From an uncultured Chloroflexota bacterium (GTDB lineage: Bacteria; Chloroflexota; UBA11872; UBA12225), in NCBI GenBank assembly GCA_902805635.1, contig CADCTC010000216.1, positions 1 through 37,799 on the forward strand: a DNA stretch of 37,799 nt, read 5' to 3'. The first letter of the stretch is position 1. Every line of letters starts with the position of its first letter. The notes below the pieces were generated by a model. The model saw only the letters and a list, made by a program, of their open reading frames with translations, was not told where the DNA came from and searched no databases. The position numbers and the translations under genes are program-made. Of this stretch, positions 24,436 through 32,034 are shown piece by piece.

Positions 24436-25872
24436 ATGGTCGCAATCACCCCCGATGGCTACCCCGCCCACGAGCAATCGAAAGTGGGCGAGACGCCGCT
24501 GCTGAGCCAGAGCGCCGCCGGCGTATTCGCCGGCTTCGGGCTCATCGCTGCGCTGGGCCTAGGCTGGACGCTGGCGCGCACGAGCGCGGGGTTGCCACCC
24601 TTCCAGGCGCGCGGGCCACTGGGCACGGGAGTCCAGATCAGCGCGCCCGGCGCGAAGGCCGAGGCGCAGACGCTCAACGTCGTCAGCACCGACCTGCAGT
24701 TCAACACAAAGGAGCTCAAGCTGGCCGGGCCGGGCGCGCTGACGGTGAAGCTGGACAACCAGGGCGTGATCGAGCACGACTTCACCATAGAAGGACTGCG
24801 CGGCAAGGCGTATGCCGGCCCCAAGAAGGCGGGCGAGGGCACCTTCCAAGTCACTAAGCCCGGCACGTACACCTTCTTCTGCTCCATCCCCGGCCACAAG
24901 GAGGCCGGCATGCAGGGCAAGCTGGTGGTGGCGGATGGCGCTCCCGGCGCGGCGGCTGTGACCACGGCGGCCGGCCAGGCAGGCCACGGCGCACACGGCG
25001 CACACGGCGCGCAGGCGGCGGCCCCCTCGCACGCAGCGGTGGCCACTACCGAGAAGCAGGGCAACGTCCCGCTCGCGCCGCGCATCGAGGATGGCGTGAA
25101 GGTGTTCGACGTCACCTCCAGCCTGGTGAAATGGGAGGTGCTGCCGGGCGTGTTCGAGGAGGCCATGGCCTACAACGGCATGGTGCCCGGTCCGCTGCTG
25201 CGCGTGCAGGAGGGGGACAAGGTCCGTGTCAACTACAAGAACATGCTGTCCGAGCCGAGCGTGGTCCACTTCCACGGCCCGCGGCTGCCCAACGGCATGG
25301 ATGGCGTGCCCGACGTGACGCAGCCCGTCGTGAAGCCGGGCGAGACGTTCGCCTATGAGTTCACCGCCTCCCCGGCAGGCACCTACATGTACCACTCCCA
25401 CCACAACTCGGTGGTGCAGGAGCCCGCGGGACAGCACGGCGTGATCATCATCGATCCCAAGCCCGGCAGCGCGGAGGCACTGCGTGACGCGACGTTCGAC
25501 CGCGACGTGGTCCAGGTGCTCAACGAGTTCAACGGCTACTTCACGATCAACGGCAAGGCGTTTCCCGCCACCGAGCCCATCGAGGTCAAGCTGGGCGAGC
25601 GCGTGCGCATCCGCCTGATCAACCTGGGGCAGGCGCTGCACCCCATGCACCTGCACGGCTACCACTTCAAGGTGATCGGCACCGATGGCCGCCCGGTACA
25701 GGGCCCGCCGCTGGAGAAGGACACCGTGACACTCGGCCCCGGCGAGCGCGTTGACCTGGAGTTCCTTGCAGACAACCCCGGCACGTGGGTCTTCCACTGC
25801 CACATCCTCTCCCACGTCGCCAACAAGGGTATGGAGCCGGGAGGCATGCTTTCCATTATTAGAGTGCTGTAA
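24436..25872 (+). CDS. Multicopper oxidase with N-terminal membrane anchor and fused cupredoxin domain
   Basis: A 478-residue protein. A transmembrane anchor lies near residues 25-48. A plastocyanin-like domain (about 80-170) has a complete type 1 copper set: His114, Cys149, His154, Met159 (CSIPGHKEAGM). After an Ala/His/Gly linker (HGAHGAHGA) comes a two-domain multicopper oxidase with all four motifs: HFHG (278-281), YHSHH (320, 322), HPMHLHG (402, 405, 407) and HCHILSH..M (454-460, Met466). It would oxidise a substrate, possibly Cu(I) or a phenol, and reduce O2 at the type 2/3 cluster, with the extra cupredoxin as electron relay. It is not a NirK-type nitrite reductase: the T1 Cys is in the last domain. 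ATG 24436 is preceded by GGAG at 8 nt. Confidence 0.85.
   Translation: MVAITPDGYPAHEQSKVGETPLLSQSAAGVFAGFGLIAALGLGWTLARTSAGLPPFQARGPLGTGVQISAPGAKAEAQTLNVVSTDLQFNTKELKLAGPGALTVKLDNQGVIEHDFTIEGLRGKAYAGPKKAGEGTFQVTKPGTYTFFCSIPGHKEAGMQGKLVVADGAPGAAAVTTAAGQAGHGAHGAHGAQAAAPSHAAVATTEKQGNVPLAPRIEDGVKVFDVTSSLVKWEVLPGVFEEAMAYNGMVPGPLLRVQEGDKVRVNYKNMLSEPSVVHFHGPRLPNGMDGVPDVTQPVVKPGETFAYEFTASPAGTYMYHSHHNSVVQEPAGQHGVIIIDPKPGSAEALRDATFDRDVVQVLNEFNGYFTINGKAFPATEPIEVKLGERVRIRLINLGQALHPMHLHGYHFKVIGTDGRPVQGPPLEKDTVTLGPGERVDLEFLADNPGTWVFHCHILSHVANKGMEPGGMLSIIRVL
24985..25011. repeat. Three tandem copies of a 9-bp unit (CACGGCGCA)
   Basis: Three copies, the last with one mismatch, encode the His-Gly-Ala linker between the cupredoxin and oxidase domains of the multicopper oxidase. 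Confidence 0.85.
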
Positions 25873-25921
25873 CAAGCAGGCTGGCAGGCTCTCGCCGCTG
25901 GCGCCGAAGGGGGACCAGGCG

Positions 25922-25957
25922 TATAGTGACCTCCGGGAGACAGCCGTCTCCCGGAGG
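25922..25957 (+). promoter_or_regulatory. -10 element and 5'-leader hairpin covering the ribosome-binding site
   Basis: TATAGT (25922-25927) is a good -10. The following CCTCCGGGAGAC (25930-25941), AGCC loop and GTCTCCCGGAGG (25946-25957) form a perfect 12-bp stem. The Shine-Dalgarno GGAGGAGA (25953-25960) of the next gene overlaps the right arm, so the closed hairpin would hide it. It may also act as terminator for the oxidase gene, but no T-run follows. Confidence 0.6.
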
Positions 25958-25965
25958 AGAACCAC

Positions 25966-27240
25966 ATGCAGCCGACCCGGCGTACCGCGCTTCTTTCCAC
26001 CATAGTCCCGGCGGTGCTCGCCGCCTGCGGCACGTCGCCTCAGGCGGCGGTGACGTCGCCGGGCGACCACAGCGGCAAGCTGACGCTGGTGCTGACCGGT
26101 GGCGAGCAGCAGCATCCGCGGCCCATCCTGGAGGGCTTCAAAACCAGGTTTCCGAAGCTGACCGTCGAGACGGTCGAGGGCGCCTGGACCCAGACGCTCG
26201 ACAAGGTCACCGAGATGGTGGTGGCCGGCAGCGCGCCTGACGTGTGGTACGGCGAGAACGGGCGCGCCACCGGGTGGGGGCCCAACGGGTGGATCCAGGA
26301 CCTGACGCCGTTCGTCAAGCGCGACCTCAAGGAAAGTGACGTGTTCCCGGTGGCGATGCCCAAGGACCCCGACGGCAAGATCTGGGGCGTCGCTGGCGAC
26401 CTCCAGGTGACCACGCTCTTCTACAACACCAGTGCGTTCGCGGAGGTGGGACTGAAGCCGCCCACCCCGGACTGGAAGCTGGACGACCTGAGCGAGGCGG
26501 CGCGGCGGCTGACGGACCCGTCGAAGAAGCAGTTCGGGTTCTACGCCCAGCCCAACTACATCACCACCAGCTGGTACCTCTTTCCGAAGCTGTTCGGGAC
26601 CAGCGTGCTGGACGATACGCTGCGCAAGAGCCAGTTCAACGCACCGCGCGTGCTGCAGGCGTACCAGGCGCTGATGGCCTTCGCCGAAAAGGGATGGGCG
26701 CCGCCCTATGCCGACCAGGCGAAGTACCCCTTTGCCCCGGCGGCCACCTCCGAGGGCCGCTGCGCCATGAGCTTCGGCATCTACGGCGCCATGGCCGGGC
26801 CTGCTTACAAGGACCTGCCGTTCGACGTGGAGCTGATCCCCGCTGGGCCGGGTGGCCGCGCGGCGACGGTGATCTCGAACGCCTGGGTGATCGGCAAGGG
26901 GTCGTCCCAGTCAGCCGCGAGCTGGGAGTGGGTCAAGTGGCACAGTCAGGCCGACCAGCAGACGCTGCGGGCGCGCGCCGGGACGGGGCTGCCGATGAAC
27001 CGCAAAGCTGCCGAGGAGGTGGTGACCGGCACGCCGCCGCCGCCCAAGAACCGGCGCGCCTTCCTCAAGAGCCTGGATTTCGCCGGCACGCTGGGGGAGA
27101 ACGCGGTCTGGCAGGAGTGGCGCACGGTGGCGCAGGCGGAGCTGGTGAAGGCGTTCAACGGCAGCGTGCCGCTGCCGAACGCCCTGGCGGAGGCGCACCG
27201 GCTGACGCAGGTGGAGCTGGACAAGTTCTACAAGCGCTAG
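25966..27240 (+). CDS. ABC transporter extracellular solute-binding lipoprotein, family 1
   Basis: A 424-residue exported binding protein. The signal peptide ends in a lipobox LAAC with Cys21, after MQPTRRTALLSTIVPAV (a twin Arg is present). The mature part has family-1 motifs: ILEGFKTRFPKLTVETVEG, VTEMVVAGSAPDVWYGENG, VTTLFYNTSAFAEVGL, CAMSFGIYGAMAG and a late SASWEWVKWHS helix. The substrate, probably a sugar or polyol, is unknown. ATG 25966 follows GGAGGAGA, which is buried in a leader hairpin. As with the other binding protein at 4678-6048, no permease or ATPase gene is nearby. A hairpin terminator (27245-27273) follows directly. It is on the same strand as the multicopper oxidase but has its own -10. 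Confidence 0.85.
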   Translation: MQPTRRTALLSTIVPAVLAACGTSPQAAVTSPGDHSGKLTLVLTGGEQQHPRPILEGFKTRFPKLTVETVEGAWTQTLDKVTEMVVAGSAPDVWYGENGRATGWGPNGWIQDLTPFVKRDLKESDVFPVAMPKDPDGKIWGVAGDLQVTTLFYNTSAFAEVGLKPPTPDWKLDDLSEAARRLTDPSKKQFGFYAQPNYITTSWYLFPKLFGTSVLDDTLRKSQFNAPRVLQAYQALMAFAEKGWAPPYADQAKYPFAPAATSEGRCAMSFGIYGAMAGPAYKDLPFDVELIPAGPGGRAATVISNAWVIGKGSSQSAASWEWVKWHSQADQQTLRARAGTGLPMNRKAAEEVVTGTPPPPKNRRAFLKSLDFAGTLGENAVWQEWRTVAQAELVKAFNGSVPLPNALAEAHRLTQVELDKFYKR

Positions 27241-27244
27241 CCGG

Positions 27245-27273
27245 GAGCGAGCCAAGCCGGTTTTGGCCCGCTC
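27245..27273 (+). terminator. Hairpin after the solute-binding protein gene
   Basis: GAGCGAGCCAA (27245-27255) pairs with TTGGCCCGCTC (27263-27273) with one mismatch, over a 7-nt loop, starting 5 nt after the stop codon. A T-run is lacking downstream. Confidence 0.6.
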
Positions 27274-27405
27274 GGAGGCGACGTCCATGAACATTCGCGC
27301 ACACACACGCGCCGGCGGCAGCGTGACGCCCCGCCGTTTGACGAGACGCCGGAGATCGCGGAGCAGCTCGGCTTCCAGCTCTCGCCGCCTTCTTCGACAG
27401 CCGCC

Positions 27406-27738
27406 TCAAGACCTAGCGGCGATCGGCCGGGTGGCCGTCAGGCGGACTGCACCGCTGCGCTGCGTGACCACGGCACGCAGGAACCGGTACGCGTAGTACG
27501 CTGCGATGACGGCGCCGGCAAACTCCAGGATCCCCATGGCTTCGTAGAAGAAGTCGCCGACGAGCAGGGTGGGAGGCAGCACGCGGAACGCCCGCTCCAC
27601 GCGGTCGGCTTCCTGGCCGCTCACGAACGTGTAGAGGCCGACGAATGCATTGGTCACGTGGTCGAGGAACCCGTCCACGAAACCGAAGCCGGCGACCGTC
27701 ACGGCGCTGAGCAGCGCATAGCGTATGCCGTTCATCAT
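27406..27738 (-). CDS. Small hypothetical membrane protein
   Basis: About 110 residues from an ATG at 27738 (an adjacent ATG at 27735 is as likely; the frame is open to a GTG at 27804). Two hydrophobic segments are visible, ALLSAVTVAGFGFVDGF near the start and GILEFAGAVIAAYYAYRFL near the end, separated by a polar stretch with SGQEADRVERAFRVLPP. I do not recognise the family. No Shine-Dalgarno precedes either start. It overlaps nothing on its strand and converges with the solute-binding protein gene. Coding is supported by the length of the frame and by the ordered hydrophobic pattern only. Confidence 0.45.
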   Translation of the reverse strand: MMNGIRYALLSAVTVAGFGFVDGFLDHVTNAFVGLYTFVSGQEADRVERAFRVLPPTLLVGDFFYEAMGILEFAGAVIAAYYAYRFLRAVVTQRSGAVRLTATRPIAARS

Positions 27739-27794
27739 CGTATTCGTCTGAAAGAAGGAGTGCGCGAGTACGCTAAAGTGCCGGCCATGTACGG

Positions 27795-27926
27795 GTGTTC
27801 CCACTCATCGAGCTGGGACCGCTCGTCGCGTTCGTGCTGGCCGCGCTGTTTCTCGGCGAGCCCTTATCGGCGCAACGGCTGCTGGGCACCGTTCTCTTGA
27901 TCGCCGGAGTGGTGCTGATCCGCTAG
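27795..27926 (+). pseudogene. C-terminal fragment of an EamA/DMT-type transporter
   Basis: From GTG 27795 to TAG 27924-27926 the frame gives 43 residues, among them PLVAFVLAALFLGEPLSAQR and LLGTVLLIAGVVLIR. This is the end of an EamA-domain (drug/metabolite) transporter: a last-but-one helix, the conserved LGEPL turn, and the final helix. The other about 250 residues are absent; upstream sequence belongs to the opposite-strand small membrane protein. It is a remnant of a deleted transporter gene. Confidence 0.6.
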
Positions 27927-28055
27927 CCCATGCCCGCACCAGCCAGCTGGAACGGCCCGCGACTGCCCCACCACTACGTGTTGGTAGCGTGCCGGCCGCG
28001 TCCCTCGTCACCACCACCCACCGACGCTTCCTCTGCTAGCATCGTCGTACCGCGC

Positions 28056-29027
28056 GTGGACCCGTTCCCAGCCGTCATCGCCGCTCTCTCCGGCGCTCTC
28101 GCCATCTACACCACGCGCCGCGTCTCGGCATACGGCCCTACGGGCATGGCCGCGGCGATGGCCGCTATGATGGCGGCGATGGGCACCGGTCTGGCCGGCG
28201 GCTACGCCGCCGGTATGGTGTGGGACCTGGGCTGGGCAACTCTGGCGGGTGTCGCCGCCGGGCTGGTCCACGGACTGGTAATGGGGCGCCGGTACGGCCC
28301 GATGGCTGCCCTTGACGGCGCCGGCGGCGGCGCGATGGGAGGCATGATGGGCCCGATGCTGGCCGTCATGCTGGTGGCGCTTCCGCTCAGCCTGATCTGG
28401 ACCGCCGGACTCTTGCTCCTCTTGCAGTGGGGGTTCAGCCTCGGCGCCATCTACCTCGTCGCCGCCGCTTCCGGGCGCGCGCCCAGCTACGGCCTGCTCG
28501 GCGCCGTCGGCTGGCTCCTCGGCGCCCACCTGGCGCCGTCCACCATGGCAGATGAGCCGTGTGAGCCGCACGCCCGGCTCCCCCAGAAGACTGCGGTGAA
28601 GGTCGCCCCGGCGGCTGCCGGGCCACGCCGCTCGCTCATCGCACCCGTCGCTCTCACCGGTGTCGCTCTGAGCGCCGCGTACGTGGCGCGCTCCACCCTC
28701 ACCGTCTCACCCGAGCCTCAAGATACCCGGCTCGTCGTCGCCCCCGTTGGGCCCGACGGTGTTCAGGATGTCCACATCACGCTCAAGGCGCCTTATTACA
28801 GCCCCGCCGTCATCCAGGTTTCGCGTGGTACCGCCGCGCGTGTCACTCTCACCGCCGTCGGCGAGCCGGGTTGAGGCAATAGCACCATCGTCCGAGGTCT
28901 CGGACTCGCCCTCGCCGTTTCCGCCGGACGCCCCGGCACCGCCACTTTCACTCCGGACAAGCCGGGCGACTACCCCGTCACCTGCTCGATGAACATGTAC
29001 CGGGGCGCCACCATCCGCATCGTCTAG
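28056..29027 (+). CDS. Met-rich membrane protein with C-terminal cupredoxin domain; in-frame TGA, candidate selenoprotein
   Basis: The first frame runs from GTG 28056 (an ATG at 27930 is possible) and stops at TGA 28872-28874. Residues about 25-150 hold several helices rich in Met and Gly (MAAAMAAMMAAMGTGLAGG, AMGGMMGPMLAVMLVALPL), a pattern that suggests copper handling. After a polar linker begins a cupredoxin_1-like domain: VHITLKAPYYSPAVIQVSRG, TLTAVGEPG, then TGA. Translation in the same frame past the TGA gives GNSTIVRGLGLALAVSAG, FTPDKPGDYPVTCSMNMYRG and ends IRIV at TAG 29025. That is exactly the missing domain half. Homologous domains usually have Cys where the TGA stands. Either selenocysteine is inserted or a Cys codon mutated to stop. 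Confidence 0.65.
28872..28905 (+). promoter_or_regulatory. Candidate bacterial SECIS element after in-frame TGA
   Basis: Fifteen nucleotides after the TGA comes GTCCG-AGGTCT-CGGAC (28890-28905), a perfect hairpin. With AGGTCT as apical loop the GGT lies 21-24 nt after the TGA. The E. coli fdhF SECIS loop, the best known, is also AGGUCU, three bases closer to its UGA. The bulged U of that element is not evident here. No selA, selB, selC or selD is in the window. Confidence 0.45.
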
Positions 29028-29065
29028 CTGCATGCTTCCAGGTCAGCCCGGCGCGGCTGGGCCGC

Positions 29066-29081
29066 ATCGGGCTTTCCCGAT
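29066..29081. promoter_or_regulatory. Palindrome between convergent genes
   Basis: ATCGGG-CTTT-CCCGAT is a perfect palindrome with 6-bp arms. It resembles the regulon sites at 18342-24361 but is 2 bp shorter overall and lies between the 3' ends of the cupredoxin and P-type ATPase genes, so it is more likely a weak terminator hairpin. Confidence 0.35.
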
Positions 29082-29114
29082 GTCCACTCGATCAGCCGCG
29101 CGGCGCGCCCCCTG

Positions 29115-31304
29115 CTAGAGCCTCACTCGTCGCAGCAGCAGCGCGTTGCTCACCACCGTGATCGAGCTCGCGCTCATCGCCAGCGCCCCGAACTCCGGCC
29201 GCAGCACGATCCCCAGCGCCGGATACAGCACCCCCGCCGCCACCGGGATGGCGATCACGTTGTAGATCGCCGCCCAGAACAGGTTCTGCTTCATGGTGCG
29301 CACCGTCGCCCGCGATAGCGCGATCGCCGCCAGCACGTCGGCCGGATCGCTCTTCATGAGCACAACGTCGCCCGCCTCCACCGCGACGTCGGTGCCCGCC
29401 CCGATGGCGATGCCGAGGTCGGCCTGCGCGAGCGCCGGCGCGTCGTTGATCCCATCTCCCACCATCGCCACGAACTTCCCCTCTGCCTGGAGCTGCTTCA
29501 CGCCGTTCGCTTTATCCGCCGGCAGCACCTCGGCGAACACGCGGTCGATCCCGACCTGTCGGGCCACCGCCTCGGCCGTCCGCTTGTTGTCGCCCGTCAT
29601 CATCACCACCTCGACGCCCATCGCTTTCAGGCGTTGGACCGCGTCCCTGGCGTTGGCCCGCACCGTGTCCGCCAGGGCCACCACCCCCGCCGCGCGGCCA
29701 TCCACCGCCACAAGCGTGAGCGTCTTACCTTCGCCAAGCAGCCGCTCCGCGTGCGCTTCCAAGCTCCCGAGCGGCACGCGCTCGCGGTCGAGCAGCCGCT
29801 TGGTCCCCACGAGCACGTGGCGCCCATCCACGCGGGCGCGCAGCCCGTGCCCGGCGATCGCCTCGAACCCCTCCACTGAGGCGGGCACCTGGATGCCCCG
29901 CCGCCGCGCCTCGTCCACAATCGCGTCCGCCAGCGGGTGGCTGCTGCGCGCCTCGGCCGCCGCCTCCAGCCGCAGCAGCTCGTCGGCGGAGAAGCCGCCT
30001 ACCGGCACCACGTCGGTCACCCGCGGCGTGCCCTCGGTCAGCGTCCCCGTCTTGTCGAAGATCACCGCCTGAATCTTCGCCGCCTGCTCCAACGAGACCG
30101 CCTCCTTGAACAGCACGCCGCGCCGCGCGGCCACGTCGGTCGCCACCATGATCGCCGTCGGGGTGGCCAGCCCTAACGCGTCCGGGCACGCGATCACCAC
30201 CGCGCTGACCGCGAACGTCAGCGCCAGCAGCAGCGGCTCCTGCGCCACGAAGAACCACACCAGGAACGTCAGCACTCCCGACCCCACCGCCAGCAGCACC
30301 AGGTAGTGTGCCGCCCGGTCCGCCAGGCGCTGCGCCGGCGCCTTACTCGACTGCGCCCGCTCCACCATCGCGACGATCTGCGCGATCGCCGTCTCGCTCC
30401 CCACTTTCGTCGCGCGGAACCGCACCGATCCGCTCCCGTTCACCGTGCCCGCGATCACCGTGTCGCCGGGTCGCTTCTCCACCGGCAGCGACTCTCCCGT
30501 CACCAGTGACTCGTTAACAGACGTCTGACCGTCCAGCACCTCGCCGTCGACGGGCACCTTGTCGCCGGGACGCAGCACGATCACGTCGCCTGCCACCACC
30601 TCGCCCGCCGGCACCGTCACAACGTGCCCGCCGCGCTCGACGCTCGCCTGCTGTGGGGTCAGCTCCAGGAGCTTCCGCACCGCGTCGGACGAGCCGCGCC
30701 GCGCCTTCATCTCCATCCAGTGCCCGAACAGGAGGAAGACCGCCAGCATCACGGCCGCCTCGTAGTAGGTCTCGGTACCCGGCGCCAGGAACGTCAGCCC
30801 GACGCTGAACGCGTAGCTCACCAGGATCCCGAGCGACACCAGCACACTCATGTTCAGCACCCGCGACCGCAGCGCCTCCCACGCCCCCAGGTGGAACACC
30901 GACGACAGCCACAGCGCCACCGGCGTGCTGAAGACCAGCATGATCCAGTCGTGCGGAATGCCAAAGGACGGCAGCATCAGCCCGAACACGTTAGTCGCCA
31001 GCGGCGAGTACGCCACTACCGGGACCCCGAGCAGCAGCGACAGCCAGAACCGCCGCCGCATGTCCCCCTCCATCGCCGCCCCCATCCGCGGATCGGACAT
31101 GTCGTGGTGGCCGTGACCACCGTGGGGCGCCGGCCTCGTCCGCGTGACCAGCCGCTCTGGCGCGCTTGCAGCCCTCCCGTGCCCCACGTGGCCGCCATGT
31201 CCAGTGTGGGCCTGCAGCGTCTCGTGCCCGCTGTGCCCGCTGTGCCCGCTGTGCCCGCTGTGCCCGTCGTGCGTCGTCTCTACCCGTGCTGCATCCGCGG
31301 TCAT
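29115..31304 (-). CDS. Heavy-metal (probably copper) translocating P1B-type ATPase with His-rich N-terminus and CPD motif
   Basis: A 729-residue metal pump. Residues 12-68 are a His/Gly tract ([21 protein letters not shown]) in place of HMA domains, as in CopB-like ATPases. Transmembrane helices begin near 85. The A-domain TGESLPVEK, membrane motif Cys373-Pro374-Asp375 ([11 protein letters not shown]), phosphorylation site Asp417 in [11 protein letters not shown] motif SSHPLADAI and hinge [11 protein letters not shown] are all present. Late helices carry [11 protein letters not shown] and [12 protein letters not shown], the CopA-type pair. CPD replaces the usual CPC (CopA) or CPH (CopB), so metal choice is uncertain; copper is favoured by the neighbours. 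It lies 79 nt downstream of the CorE-like sigma factor on the same strand, its likely regulator. Inner membrane. Confidence 0.92.
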   Translation of the reverse strand: MTADAARVETTHDGHSGHSGHSGHSGHETLQAHTGHGGHVGHGRAASAPERLVTRTRPAPHGGHGHHDMSDPRMGAAMEGDMRRRFWLSLLLGVPVVAYSPLATNVFGLMLPSFGIPHDWIMLVFSTPVALWLSSVFHLGAWEALRSRVLNMSVLVSLGILVSYAFSVGLTFLAPGTETYYEAAVMLAVFLLFGHWMEMKARRGSSDAVRKLLELTPQQASVERGGHVVTVPAGEVVAGDVIVLRPGDKVPVDGEVLDGQTSVNESLVTGESLPVEKRPGDTVIAGTVNGSGSVRFRATKVGSETAIAQIVAMVERAQSSKAPAQRLADRAAHYLVLLAVGSGVLTFLVWFFVAQEPLLLALTFAVSAVVIACPDALGLATPTAIMVATDVAARRGVLFKEAVSLEQAAKIQAVIFDKTGTLTEGTPRVTDVVPVGGFSADELLRLEAAAEARSSHPLADAIVDEARRRGIQVPASVEGFEAIAGHGLRARVDGRHVLVGTKRLLDRERVPLGSLEAHAERLLGEGKTLTLVAVDGRAAGVVALADTVRANARDAVQRLKAMGVEVVMMTGDNKRTAEAVARQVGIDRVFAEVLPADKANGVKQLQAEGKFVAMVGDGINDAPALAQADLGIAIGAGTDVAVEAGDVVLMKSDPADVLAAIALSRATVRTMKQNLFWAAIYNVIAIPVAAGVLYPALGIVLRPEFGALAMSASSITVVSNALLLRRVRL
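31224..31268. repeat. About five tandem copies of a 9-bp unit (GTGCCCGCT)
   Basis: Four perfect copies and a degenerate fifth encode the His-Ser-Gly repeats at the N-terminus of the P-type ATPase on the opposite strand. Copy number would set the number of His ligands. Confidence 0.9.
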
Positions 31305-31383
31305 GTCAGCCCTCCTTCAAGGACAGTGGCGGCCGGTGCCCGGTATCGCCATCACCACAGATAGACGAAGAAGCGGTGTTCGG

Positions 31384-32013
31384 TTACACCCCCGCTCCGT
31401 CGGTCACGCCGGGTGTTGTATCCGGTCTCTCGCACGTGCAGTCCAGGCAGTGGTGCTCGGCGCACACCCGGCACGTCTCCTCCAACCGCCGCCGCAGCGC
31501 CTGCCGTGCCCGGTGCCGCCGCACCTTCAGGTTGTTGGCCGTGATTCCCAGTCGCGCGGCCGCCGCGTCGGGCGTCTCTGACCCCAGCTCCAGTCGCTCT
31601 ATCAGCTCCGCGTACTCGTCCTTGAGCGCCGGCATCAGCGTTCGGAAGCACGCGCAGAGCACCGCCTCCTCTTCATCCGACGGCTCATCCGCCGGCTCCG
31701 CGTCCCCCAGCCGCTCGACCTCCAGAGCCACCGACCGCTCTCGTTCCACCCCTCGCCTGCGGTACGCGTCGGTGATCGCGTTCTGAAGCACCCGATAGAA
31801 CCACGGGACCAGCCGTTCTTCATCGCGCAGCTCAGGCGCCCCGCGCAGCGCCTTCAGCAGACTCTCCTGCAGCACGTCCTCCGCGAGCTCCGGATCGGCG
31901 ATCTTCGACCGCACGTATGCCAGGAACCGCTCGCGTCCCTCCAACAGCTCGCGCAGCGGCGAGTCCGCTTCGAATCCGCCTGCTGCCTTGTTGGTGATCA
32001 TGCGGGAATCCAT
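31384..32013 (-). CDS. CorE-like (ECF44-type) metal-responsive sigma factor with Cys-rich C-terminus
   Basis: A 209-residue ECF sigma factor. Region 2 is about 22-88 (RELLEGRERFLAYVRSKI, AEDVLQESLLKALRG, WFYRVLQNAITDAYRRR), region 4 about 125-178 (TPDAAAARLGITANNLKVRRHRAR). A short Cys-rich tail follows: Cys181, Cys184, Cys189, Cys192, Cys194 in CRVCAEHHCLDCTC, and two linker cysteines (120, 122). This is the hallmark of CorE-type factors of Myxococcus, which are switched on directly by Cu or Cd/Zn without an anti-sigma. It starts 21 nt after the TetR gene and is followed 79 nt later by the P1B ATPase, so it probably responds to metal and drives the pump gene. ATG 32013 chosen; ATG 32001 is possible. 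Confidence 0.88.
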   Translation of the reverse strand: MDSRMITNKAAGGFEADSPLRELLEGRERFLAYVRSKIADPELAEDVLQESLLKALRGAPELRDEERLVPWFYRVLQNAITDAYRRRGVERERSVALEVERLGDAEPADEPSDEEEAVLCACFRTLMPALKDEYAELIERLELGSETPDAAAARLGITANNLKVRRHRARQALRRRLEETCRVCAEHHCLDCTCERPDTTPGVTDGAGV

Positions 32014-32034
32014 TAGCAGCGATGTCTGTACGAG

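Noticed and set aside
24436..25872. NirK-type copper nitrite reductase
   Set aside because: The first oxidase domain lacks the type 1 Cys, while the last has HCHxxxH..M and the four His motifs of multicopper oxidases.
24559..26115. A 518-codon open frame on the minus strand across the multicopper oxidase
   Set aside because: It is a shadow of the GC-rich sense gene: composition is His/Arg/Gly-biased with no recognisable domain, while the sense frame has all copper ligands.
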